A stretch of DNA of 64,000 nucleotides, taken from positions 186,001 through 250,000 of the forward strand of contig NZ_JABWDU010000007.1 in the NCBI RefSeq assembly GCF_013371465.1, given 5' to 3'. Below are positions 1-7,639 of the stretch, piece after piece. A program made the translations under genes and the position numbers. The stretch's first letter is position 1; every line of letters starts with the position of its first letter. Source of the stretch: Ensifer oleiphilus (GTDB lineage: Bacteria; Pseudomonadota; Alphaproteobacteria; Rhizobiales; Rhizobiaceae). Under the pieces are notes generated by a model. It made no database searches, was not told the DNA's origin, and was given only the letters and a program-made list of their open reading frames with translations.

Positions 1-411
1 TCCCCCGTTTTGGCCGGACAGTCGGCTTCCCAGCCTGTCGAGTTGATCCACCACAAGCCAGGTCATTGCGGCGGACCGCCCCATAGAAGCGGCTATGACG
101 GCTACCGTTACGGCGGCAACCGTTACAATGCTGGGCCACGATACGGCTATTACAACGGCTACGAGGGCTATCGTTACCGTCGCGACGGGTACCGTCGGCA
201 CAGCGACGGGTGGTGGTATCCTCTGGCGGCATTCGGAGCAGGAGTGGTTGTCGGTGGCGCGATCGCGCAGCCGCCCCGCAGGGTCTATTCCAACGCGCCG
301 TCAGCGCATGTCGAATGGTGCTATGACCGCTATCGTTCGTACAGAGCCTACGACAACACTTTCCAGCCCTATTATGGGCCGCGCCAGGAATGCGTGTCGC
401 CATATTATTGA
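1..411 (+). CDS. BA14K family protein, 5' end outside the window
   Basis: The reading frame is already open at base 1, and its first residues ([11 protein letters not shown]) look like the end of a signal peptide, so the true start lies upstream. The middle is rich in Gly, Tyr and Arg and is followed by a hydrophobic Gly/Ala/Val segment (about residues 73-87). The C-terminus holds the BA14K signature: a [16 protein letters not shown] block ending in a Pro/Tyr/Cys-rich tail. BA14K proteins were described in Brucella as immunoreactive, lectin-like exported proteins and are common in Rhizobiales. Function here is inferred only from family membership; an envelope location is likely. The Tyr-rich stretch comes from near-repeats of a GGCTAYCGTTACGG-like DNA unit. 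Confidence 0.8.
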   Translation, partial: SPVLAGQSASQPVELIHHKPGHCGGPPHRSGYDGYRYGGNRYNAGPRYGYYNGYEGYRYRRDGYRRHSDGWWYPLAAFGAGVVVGGAIAQPPRRVYSNAPSAHVEWCYDRYRSYRAYDNTFQPYYGPRQECVSPYY

Positions 412-430
412 GCGACAGCGCCTGCCCGCT

Positions 431-459
431 TCGGAGAATATATACGAGATGTTCTCCGA
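431..459. terminator. Stem-loop downstream of the BA14K gene
   Basis: TCGGAGAA (431-438) pairs perfectly with TTCTCCGA (452-459) around a 13-base AT-rich loop, 20 bases after the BA14K stop codon. There is no clear T-run, so factor-independent termination is uncertain. Confidence 0.3.
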
Positions 460-629
460 CACATTTGTACCGAACTCAGGACACGTTGCGTGCAACCGAG
501 GTCGGGAATTTCCGGCTGAGCGGGCTCAACTTATCCGCATCGCGGTCCGCCAGAAAAAGCAAGGAATGAAGCTGTGGCCAGCGCAAAATTAGTGATCGCT
601 CAACGTGCGACCAAGGATTCGTGTTGAGG

Positions 630-1013
630 TCAACGCGCTGCAACTGCCTGCACCTTGATACGGCCCCCGAAAGGCAATTTGGCGGCCTGATAGATGGTTC
701 GCGCCGGCCTTTGCCCTTCCGGGAAGAGTTCCGCGTAGAGACGATTGACCTCATTGACGTCCGCCAGATCTATAAAAGCCAGATCGACATAGACGATATC
801 GGCGGTGCTGAATCCCGCAGCCTTGGCAATCCGAAAGACATGTTCAAAAGCTCGCCGTGCCTCTTCGAGGGTACTGCCGGGCACATAGTTACCATCGTCG
901 CCGACGGACAATTGGCCACTGATCCAGCATTGATTGCCGACAACGACAGCGTTGCTAATAGGAGACGGTGACGGTGGAACCCCGTCAACGTTGACAATGT
1001 ATCGTTTTATCAT
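630..1013 (-). CDS. RidA/YjgF/UK114 family protein (enamine/imine deaminase type)
   Basis: This 127-residue protein matches the RidA family in length. RidA enzymes hydrolyse reactive enamine/imine intermediates such as 2-aminoacrylate made by PLP enzymes and act as cytoplasmic trimers. The sequence shows the family's GQ.SVG strand, the acidic LEEARRAFEHVF helix, and near the C-terminus a PARTIYQAAKLP motif that carries the substrate-binding arginine. The start is the ATG at 1013, preceded by GAGGAAAG; the same frame stays open upstream but without a ribosome site and without family similarity. It stands alone, so its substrate cannot be judged from context. Confidence 0.85.
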   Translation of the reverse strand: MIKRYIVNVDGVPPSPSPISNAVVVGNQCWISGQLSVGDDGNYVPGSTLEEARRAFEHVFRIAKAAGFSTADIVYVDLAFIDLADVNEVNRLYAELFPEGQRPARTIYQAAKLPFGGRIKVQAVAAR

Positions 1014-1589
1014 GTCTTTCCTCGCTTGAATCTGGCTGGCCCCGTCGCGGGGCGCACGCCCCATCCTCTCTGCTCCGTGGATCTGCGTGGCGGGCGAGAT
1101 GCGCGATCTCGTTCTGAGAGTAGACGGCGACGCCGAATTCTTGCAGCGACCGAGGTCGCCACGCACTCACCGAACTTGCGCTCTTATCGTAGCGGCCCGT
1201 GTAAGAGCCGGACATCCATCGCTAAATAGCGCGTAGAGCCATCCGTTGACACTCGCGTGGACACCGCGATGCGCGCGCCTAGGAGGTGTTCTCCGTGACG
1301 CGCCGCCGAAATCTGGCTCGATCTCGGCCGGCGGGCGCGGAATGGAAAACCGGCAGCAAGCTCCAAACAATGCGGAACGACCCAACCGCTCTGCTGCCAT
1401 TTACACAGCAAATCATTTTCGAACAGCTTTGCGCGGCCATAGTAACGCACGCGTTCACCGAGCACAGGCACTGACGAGGATCTTTGGCTTCCTGTCACCA
1501 TCATGCCGGACTGTTTCTTGTTGTTGACGGCATGCTTAGAGCCTTCAGCGGCGACGCCTTCTCCGCCGGTACGCGCCACGTACTTTGCG
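1014..1589. other. 576 bases without a recognisable gene
   Basis: Several overlapping short open frames exist on both strands, but none has a convincing ribosome site or recognisable motif. No transposase or RNA gene was seen. Confidence 0.4.
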
Positions 1590-2099
1590 TCAGGTTCGCA
1601 GCCCTTGCTCGGAGAATTTAGTTGTGGACGTTACTCGCCTCTTCATGGTGCTGTATAACGTCGCCACGCCATCGAAACGAGGTGTGGTGATCGTTCTCGG
1701 TTGGCTAGTCTCGCTGGAAGCCATGTGATCGATGATCGTATAAACCGGATGCTCATCCCCCGACCAGGACTCTGCCAGCCGCCGCACATTGCAGAGTATC
1801 GTTTGCATTTCGGCGATCTTGCCCTCAAGCTCTCGCACCTGCTCAAGAGCGATCTCCTTGGCATCCGCGCTTGCCCGGCGGTCATTCTGCTAGAGATGGA
1901 TGAGCCTTTGGATGTGTTCGACCAAAAACCCAAGGTCCCGTGCCTTCCGAATGAAACGGAGCGTGCCGAGATCTCTCCAGCGATAGACACGGTAACCGGA
2001 CAGCGTTCGAGGTGCGGGCGGGATAAGGCCGATGCCTTCGTAGTACCGAATCATTTTGACCGAAAGGCCTGTTTCTTTCGACGCTTCACCAATGTTCAT
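1590..2099 (-). pseudogene. MerR-family (CueR/HmrR-like) regulator interrupted by an in-frame amber codon
   Basis: The ATG at 2099 follows AGGAAGGAG. The N-terminal 70 residues are a clear MerR winged helix (NIGEASKETGLSVKMIRYYE, then IGLIPPAPRTLSGYRVY). After HIQRLIHL comes TAG, and the same frame continues without any shift as QNDRRASADAKEIALEQ, then the ELEGKIAEM dimerisation coil and a C-terminal DHPVYTII-like end. In CueR/HmrR relatives the interrupted position is normally Trp, so TGG to TAG is the simplest explanation. If real, only a DNA-binding stub is made. The metal-binding Cys (ILCNV) lies in the part beyond the stop. No copper ATPase is adjacent. A sequencing error at this one base is the alternative. 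Confidence 0.75.
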
Positions 2100-2317
2100 C
2101 GCGCGCTCCTTCCTAATGCCTGGCATGCAGATCACTGGATCGCCCGACTATGCAGGTTCCAACGTTTGGAAGGTCAAGAGAAAAAGTCGGCTCGTGTGCC
2201 GGAGTCTGAAAAGGACTTCCCTGAACCCGGCGGGGCACTTGTGATCAAGCGCAGCAAGCAAGAGTGATGAGGACATGATAATCGCGTCTTGACCCTCCAA
2301 GCTTTGGAAACCTCAAA

Positions 2318-3769
2318 TTGACCGTCGCGCAACCAAACATGGAGTGTGGCGTGACTTGTTTTGTGGTTCCCGACAGGACCTCCCATCAACGAGACAGGGT
2401 GGTGGCGGTCAAAACGAAAAATGCTGACGCGAACGCTAATTGGCGGGCGGACCTCGCATCTTGTAAACGTGTAGTCAGGAGCGGGGTCTTAAGGTTCACA
2501 GCAGTTCATTTTCTTCATCCGGCGCTTGTATCGCGCAACCCGGCGGCACGCATTGGCGGGCTCACCGAAACGACACTCCTGGAGGCATGCAAGTCCCTGC
2601 TCAGTAAGACTCTCCTCGCTGTGGCAATTACGGTGGGGACTGCGCTGGCGGCTGCGGCTACGTATGGTCATATCCGACTCCCGCCGGAAAGCACTGCGCC
2701 GGTGTTAGATTTGGCGCCAATAGTGGCCGAGGAACACGCGGCTACCATCAAGGCTATGCGGCCGCCCAAGCGTGAACGGCCGGTGGTGGCCGTCATCGCC
2801 CAGAATGAGGGCGCCGAGATCACCGACTTCGTTGTTCCCTATGGCGTGCTCGCTCGCTCAGGCCTCGCCGACGTGATTGCTGTGGCTCCCAGGGATGGGA
2901 CGATCAAGTTGACACCGGCACTTTCAGTCGTGGCCGACGCGTCGACCGCGGAATTCGATCGCCGGTTTCCGGGCGGCGCCGACTATGTGATCGTGCCCAA
3001 GATCGAAGACGCGGCCGATCCAGAAGTGGTAGCGTGGATCCAAAAGCAGTCCGACAAGCGCGCGATCATTGTCGGCATTTGCGCGGGCACCAAGACGTTG
3101 TCCGCCGCAGGCCTCTTTACGGGACGCAAGGCCACGGCTCACTGGTACGACATCGCCAAGCTGCGCGGGGACAACCCGTCGATGACCTGGGTGCAGGACC
3201 GCCGTTACGTCGTTGACGGGAACGTTGTTACGACGACTGGTGTCAGCGCGTCGATGCCGATCTCACTTGCACTCGTCGAGGCAATCGGCGGTCGCGCGCG
3301 CGCCATCGAGCTCGCTGCGGAACTCGGCGCGACAAACTGGGACGCACGTCACGATAGCAGCGCCTTCTACCTTGACCGCACAGACTTCTGGGTCCAGCTG
3401 CGCAACAGCGCGCAAATCTGGGCGCATGAACAGATTGGTGTTCCCGTCTCCGACGGCATCGACGAGATCTCGATGGCGCTGGTCGCGGACGTCTATTCGC
3501 GGACCCGCCAGTCGGTTGCTGTATCTCTGGCCGAGGAACTTGCGCCATTGACTATGCGCGCTGGCCTTCGGCTGCTGCCTGACTATGCCATCGAGGAAGC
3601 CAATCTCGACATCGTTCTCGACCCGATTGATGACGCGGCGCCATTGAAAGCGATCAACATCGCGCTGAACGGTATTGAGGCGCGCTACGACCGCGAAACC
3701 GCAGCCTTTATCGCTCTTCAGATGGAGTACGCGTGGTCTCAGCCTCACGAGGCGGGAATTTCCGATTGA
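2318..3769 (+). CDS. DJ-1/PfpI (class I GATase-like) family protein with N-terminal membrane segment; start uncertain
   Basis: The frame opens at a TTG, with an in-frame ATG at 2339; neither has a ribosome site. A hydrophobic segment (KTLLAVAITVGTALAAAA) about 95 codons in is likely the true N-terminal signal or anchor. The body is a DJ-1/PfpI domain: PVVAVIAQNEGAEITDFVVP opens the Rossmann-like fold, and VGICAGTKTL is the nucleophile elbow with its Cys. This matches rhizobial GATase-like proteins annotated as AraC-type regulator N-domains, but no helix-turn-helix is present; the extra C-terminal part is unassigned. An out-of-frame GGAGGC-ATG at 2581-2589 would enter this frame if one base were removed, so the start may be damaged. 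A cyclase gene follows in the same direction. Confidence 0.7.
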   Translation: MTVAQPNMECGVTCFVVPDRTSHQRDRVVAVKTKNADANANWRADLASCKRVVRSGVLRFTAVHFLHPALVSRNPAARIGGLTETTLLEACKSLLSKTLLAVAITVGTALAAAATYGHIRLPPESTAPVLDLAPIVAEEHAATIKAMRPPKRERPVVAVIAQNEGAEITDFVVPYGVLARSGLADVIAVAPRDGTIKLTPALSVVADASTAEFDRRFPGGADYVIVPKIEDAADPEVVAWIQKQSDKRAIIVGICAGTKTLSAAGLFTGRKATAHWYDIAKLRGDNPSMTWVQDRRYVVDGNVVTTTGVSASMPISLALVEAIGGRARAIELAAELGATNWDARHDSSAFYLDRTDFWVQLRNSAQIWAHEQIGVPVSDGIDEISMALVADVYSRTRQSVAVSLAEELAPLTMRAGLRLLPDYAIEEANLDIVLDPIDDAAPLKAINIALNGIEARYDRETAAFIALQMEYAWSQPHEAGISD

Positions 3770-3911
3770 CGAAGCATTCGCCAGTTTCGCCTTTCGTCTC
3801 TGGAAACATTGGAGGCATGGAGTGACCCGACTATGGCCCCCTTTGTACTGCTTTGGCACTAGAATTTGCGTTACAATGCAAACAGGTTTGGCGGTAGTGA
3901 TGGAGCGTTAT

Positions 3912-4577
3912 ATGAGGAAAGTAGAAACTTTCTCTGTCCCCTCGGCTACGATTGCCTTCATAGATCTTTCGGGCTTCAGCGCCATCGCGGACGTCTATGG
4001 GGATAAAGCCGCGGTTGACGTCCTGGAGAGATTCGAGTGTATGGTCGTCGACGCCCTCAATGGCTATGAGCCCCCGATTAAATGGATCGGAGATGAGGCA
4101 ATGCTTTCATTTCCCGAGCCGCAAATGGCGATCCAGGCAGTAGGAACGCTCGTGCAGGCATGCCGAAAAGAACAGCGCATACCGCTCACACGGGCGGGGT
4201 TGAACCATGGGCCAGTTATCCGCAGGGGACGTGATCTTTTTGGATCAACGGTCAATATCGCGGCGCGCGTAGCAGCGCTCGCAACCGCCGGTCAATTGCT
4301 TGCCACCCAACCCATCGCCGAGGCGGCCGTCGCCAAGGGCATCCTTGTGCGAGACCTCGGATCGGTAGCGCTTCGATCGGTTGTCGAAGAAGTCTCCCTC
4401 TTTGAGATCCAGCTTGCTCCATCGGCTGACCCGGCCTGGATCGACCCGGTGTGCAAGATGCATGCACCGTATTCATCCTATAGGCGGGCCGCGCCGCAAG
4501 GACCCTGGTTCTGCTCACCGCGGTGCGAAGAAGCATATCGAAGGTCGCCGCAGACCTACGAGGTGTTCCGGGTATGA
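3912..4577 (+). CDS. Class III adenylate/guanylate cyclase domain fused to a C-terminal YHS-like metal motif
   Basis: The chosen ATG at 3912 has GGAG six bases upstream; in-frame ATGs at 3876 and 3900 are alternatives. In the 221-residue product, residues 10-170 form a class III nucleotide cyclase domain: AFIDLSGFS carries the first metal Asp (D18), WIGDEAM the second (D61), and VNIAARVAA the transition-state Asn and Arg (N115, R119). Residues 178-213 read DPVCKM...FCSPRCEEAY, matching the YHS motif of copper ATPases and related metal proteins, with C181, C201 and C205 as likely ligands. No membrane segment is seen, so it should be cytoplasmic. The combination suggests metal- or redox-tuned cAMP/cGMP synthesis, which is inference. 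Confidence 0.85.
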   Translation: MRKVETFSVPSATIAFIDLSGFSAIADVYGDKAAVDVLERFECMVVDALNGYEPPIKWIGDEAMLSFPEPQMAIQAVGTLVQACRKEQRIPLTRAGLNHGPVIRRGRDLFGSTVNIAARVAALATAGQLLATQPIAEAAVAKGILVRDLGSVALRSVVEEVSLFEIQLAPSADPAWIDPVCKMHAPYSSYRRAAPQGPWFCSPRCEEAYRRSPQTYEVFRV

Positions 4578-4838
4578 CGACTGGTGCCGGGCGACGGTGT
4601 CGGCGCGATCATGCGGCCAAGTGAATTCGATGACGCCGAGGGATAGAGTGGCGAGGACGTCTCGGACGTTTTCGGGGCCGTGGCGAAGCTGAAGATGATG
4701 TCCGGCTGCCATACTTCGTTGTCTATCGCAATATCACTTGCCTGCACAAAAGACGAACTAGCCAACGCCGGTTCGTATCCGGTAAAGACCACGTGGCTTA
4801 AGAAGCAGGTCGGGTCGGACCTGCATCTCATTTCGTTT

Positions 4839-5456
4839 TCACTCGAAGGAGTAATCAGCAGGCACCATCTGCGCTTCTATGGAGAAGGTTACTACGTCAC
4901 CAAGTTCGGGGATTGCGAAGTCCAGCCCCCATTCGCTGCGGCGGATCCAGCCGGTCGCCGAGAAGCCGATCTTCGGGACGCCCATCATAGGGTGCTCGGC
5001 CATCGAACCGTTGAAGATGACGTCGAGCGTCGTCGGGTGCGTCTCGCCGCGGAAGGTGAGGAGACCTTCAACGACGCCGGTCTTCTCGCCCGTCACGCGG
5101 ATCGCCTTGGAAACGAAGATGATCGGCTTGGCTGCTAGGAAGGTTTCTTCGCCGCCTATTTCCGCATCGAAGTCGACCTTTTCCGGCCAAGGATAGTCGG
5201 TGCGGACCGAAAGCGGATCAATTGTGACCGAGAGCGTCGAGGTCTCCGGCTTCTCCGGCTTCCAGTCGAGCCGCGCATCGACTTTGGTGAAGCGCGCGGT
5301 GTAGTGCGAGAGGCCGGAATGGTTGAACGACCAGTTGAAACTCGAATGCGAGGGGTCGATCTTATAGGCCCCGCCCGGCGCCGGATTAGGGGCAGCGGCG
5401 AGGGCGAGGATCGCGCTCAAGACAAGAGCAAGGGCAGATGCAGTAATGCGAAGCAT
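4839..5456 (-). CDS. YceI family periplasmic lipid-binding-like protein
   Basis: The 205-residue product begins with a Sec signal peptide (MLRITASALALVLSAILALAAA) and continues as a YceI beta-barrel: YKIDPSHSSFNWSFNHSGLSHY, a central ETFLAAKPIIFVS strand, and a GFSATGWIRRSEWGLD segment near the end. YceI proteins bind polyisoprenoid-like lipids in a lipocalin-type fold in the periplasm and are often induced by stress. A GAGGAAAC ribosome site precedes the ATG. It is the third gene of a minus-strand set with the N-acetyltransferase (38-base gap) and the cupin gene, so co-transcription is likely. Confidence 0.88.
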   Translation of the reverse strand: MLRITASALALVLSAILALAAAPNPAPGGAYKIDPSHSSFNWSFNHSGLSHYTARFTKVDARLDWKPEKPETSTLSVTIDPLSVRTDYPWPEKVDFDAEIGGEETFLAAKPIIFVSKAIRVTGEKTGVVEGLLTFRGETHPTTLDVIFNGSMAEHPMMGVPKIGFSATGWIRRSEWGLDFAIPELGDVVTFSIEAQMVPADYSFE

Positions 5457-5494
5457 GGATGTTTCCTCGGAAGTGGAATAAGGCGACTATCGGC

Positions 5495-6340
5495 TCAGGC
5501 GGCCTTGTCGTGGCCGATGGCATTGAGGCGCTCCCAGACGCGCCCGGGCTGGGGAACGTCGAGGTCGAATACAGTCTCGAGGGTGTCGGCGAGCTGGTCG
5601 GCGCTCGTGATGCGCTGCTCACAGTGGCTGTTCGCCGTCACACGGCGCAGACAGTCGTTCTGAAGTGCGATATAGCCGTCTGTCGTGTGTCGCAGGACAG
5701 CGAGCGCATTGGTGAACGGGGAGCCCGGATCCTGCATCAGCCAGCCGTGAGTTGCGGCCATAGCGGCTTCGTCGCTGTGGTCGGGCCGGAAATCGAAACT
5801 TTTCGCGATGCCGCGTGCATGGTTGTTGAAGCGCAGCCAGCCGCCGTCCGCCGGCATGATCGAGAAGTCGAAGCCGCGTTGGCTGATCGGCCCGGCGGCA
5901 AGCGGCACCGGCTCGACGATGGCGTCCGCCACGCCGACTTCGGCAAGATAGGGACGGTCGAGGTCGACACACAGCGTCAGATGATTGCCGATGGCGCTGT
6001 CGCCGAGCTTCTCCCGGTCGACGCCGCCGCAAAGGCGGGTTACGCGAAAGCCGAGTGCGGCAAGCGCGGCGCCGAAGAGACCGTTCATCTCGTAGCACCA
6101 GCCGCCGCGCCGGCCCCCGACCATCTTCGCGAAGGCGGCAGCCGGGGTGATCTCGGAGGGCCATCCCATGAAGGCGTCCAGCGCCTCCCAGGTGAAGGTC
6201 ATGAGATGAGCGCGATGCAGCTTCGACAGGCCGCGGATGTCGAGGTGAGACGGCCGCTCAAATCCGATCCGGGCCAGATAGGCATCGAGCTGCGTGGCTG
6301 TCAGGGTCATTCCGTTTTCGTTCGAAGGCAGCTGTGTCAT
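5495..6340 (-). CDS. Arylamine N-acetyltransferase (NAT)
   Basis: NAT enzymes transfer acetyl from acetyl-CoA to arylamines, hydrazines or hydroxylamines in the cytoplasm through a Cys-His-Asp triad. The 281-residue length is normal. RRGGWCYEMN holds the catalytic Cys (C82), and GNHLTLCVDLD holds the His (H120). The third position, usually Asp in a VDVGFG motif, here reads AEVGVAD, so Glu134 replaces the expected Asp unless D139 serves. That substitution makes activity less certain. AAAGGA lies eight bases before the ATG. It sits between the cupin and YceI genes on the same strand; how the three are linked in function is unknown. Confidence 0.85.
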   Translation of the reverse strand: MTQLPSNENGMTLTATQLDAYLARIGFERPSHLDIRGLSKLHRAHLMTFTWEALDAFMGWPSEITPAAAFAKMVGGRRGGWCYEMNGLFGAALAALGFRVTRLCGGVDREKLGDSAIGNHLTLCVDLDRPYLAEVGVADAIVEPVPLAAGPISQRGFDFSIMPADGGWLRFNNHARGIAKSFDFRPDHSDEAAMAATHGWLMQDPGSPFTNALAVLRHTTDGYIALQNDCLRRVTANSHCEQRITSADQLADTLETVFDLDVPQPGRVWERLNAIGHDKAA

Positions 6341-6397
6341 CCTTGGTATCCTTTCGATGGACCGTTGTGCAGGTTCAGGTGCTGTGTTTGGGGCACT

Positions 6398-6859
6398 TTA
6401 GGCGACCTCGCGTTCCTCCTCGGGTGGGAAGGTCAGGCCGAAGTCCCTGGCGACCGAGGCGATTTGCTCGGGCGTTTCAGGCTTGCAGAGCTCGACGATT
6501 GGAAAGAAGCTTTCGAATCCGCCGGGTGTAACGACGACCATGAGGCGACCCTCCGTCTTCCCGACATTGCGGAAGCGGTGCGGTACGCCGCGCGGCAGAG
6601 CGATGCAGCCGCCTTCCGTGAGTTCGACATAGTCGCCTGCGCACCAGAAGCCGAAGTGGCCGGCCAGAACCCGGAGGAACTCGTCTTCGCGCTCGTGCAT
6701 ATGCAGTGGTGGGCCTTCGCCGGCTGACACAAAGGCCTCGAACATGCCTAGTGAACCGCCCGTATTGGCCGCCATCATGCGAATGACATGCCTGCCGAAC
6801 GCCATCGCAGGCGTCCCATGCCCCGGCGGCGAAACCGCCGCATAGGTGTACGTGTTCAT
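6398..6859 (-). CDS. Small cupin-domain protein (quercetin-dioxygenase-like fold)
   Basis: A 153-residue single-cupin protein. Motif 1 is GPPLHMHEREDEF (H53, H55, E60) and motif 2 is LPRGVPHRFRN (H94), giving a complete 3-His/1-Glu metal site as in quercetin dioxygenase-like cupins. No signal peptide is seen, so it is probably cytoplasmic. Substrate unknown. The start codon overlaps a (GA)9 repeat that occupies the ribosome-binding position. The gene leads a minus-strand set with NAT and YceI and diverges from the FMN split-barrel pair. Confidence 0.85.
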   Translation of the reverse strand: MNTYTYAAVSPPGHGTPAMAFGRHVIRMMAANTGGSLGMFEAFVSAGEGPPLHMHEREDEFLRVLAGHFGFWCAGDYVELTEGGCIALPRGVPHRFRNVGKTEGRLMVVVTPGGFESFFPIVELCKPETPEQIASVARDFGLTFPPEEEREVA

Positions 6860-6876
6860 CTCTCTCTCTCTCTCTC
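6859..6876 (-). repeat. (GA)9 dinucleotide tract abutting the cupin start codon
   Basis: On the plus strand it is (TC)9; read in the gene's direction, nine GA units run directly into ATG and supply its A. The tract takes the place of a normal Shine-Dalgarno sequence, so the number of repeat units could alter translation. Confidence 0.8.
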
Positions 6877-7153
6877 AAGGTTCGGATCGCATCGGTCATC
6901 GATGTTTCCGCTGATGTTGCCGGACGCCGGCTCGTCACCTCGCCTCGGAATACGAGGCGGGTTAGGATGTTTTTCGCTTGGGCGGCATCGGGGACGTCGA
7001 AGACAGGCGGATGATGTTGTCCAGTCCGTCCAGCCGGTACAGCGTTCTATGTAGCGCGCTGCGAAAACCGGCGTTCCTAAATGAATGTGCAAGCCGTGCC
7101 GAATATCCTAAAAGATTGCTAAGGGGGCCAAGGATGCGCAGTAGGGGATGGCA

Positions 7154-7639
7154 ATGAGACTAGATGATAGGCTCCACGATTTTTTTAATCGGCCGCTGAT
7201 GTGCATCATCGCCGTGGCCGACAACACCGGTCGTCCTTCGGCGGGACGGGGCGTTGGCTTCCAGCTCCTGGAAGACTACGAGAGGATCGACGTCATCTTT
7301 TCCGCATGGCAATGGCCGCGGCTCGAGACCTGCATCCGGCAGACCGGGCGGATCGCCGCGACGTTCGTCAGCCCTTCCGACTATGTGAGCTATCAGCTGA
7401 AGGGTTTCGCCGCGATGCGAGAGACGGAAACGGCTGACTTCGATCGCGCCCACTGTTTCATGACCGCAGCGACTGACGAGCTCGAATCCCTTGGCGTTCC
7501 CCGACGCCTCATCGAGCCATGGTTGACGGCACGCGAGGCTCGAGTCGCACGGCTCGCTATTAGTGAAATCTACGTCCAGACGCCCGGCCCGCTCGCCGGC
7601 ATGCTGGTAGGCGAGCAGTTTGGCACGAGGTCTCAATGA
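7154..7639 (+). CDS. FMN-binding split-barrel (pyridoxamine 5'-phosphate oxidase-like) protein
   Basis: The start at 7154 has AGGGG six bases upstream; the ATG at 7148 touches that site and is less likely. The 161-residue product has the PNPOx-like split-barrel pattern: FFNRPLMCIIAVADNTGRPSAGRGVGF, then a TGRIAATFVSPSDYVSYQLKG strand pair. Such proteins bind FMN or F420-like cofactors and reduce or sense small molecules in the cytoplasm. Its last codons overlap the next gene by four bases (ATGA), a sign of translational coupling. Substrate is unknown. Confidence 0.75.
   Translation: MRLDDRLHDFFNRPLMCIIAVADNTGRPSAGRGVGFQLLEDYERIDVIFSAWQWPRLETCIRQTGRIAATFVSPSDYVSYQLKGFAAMRETETADFDRAHCFMTAATDELESLGVPRRLIEPWLTAREARVARLAISEIYVQTPGPLAGMLVGEQFGTRSQ

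Noticed and set aside
5459-6727. Rightward 422-codon open frame
   Set aside because: Runs antisense across the NAT and cupin genes, both of which have intact family motifs.
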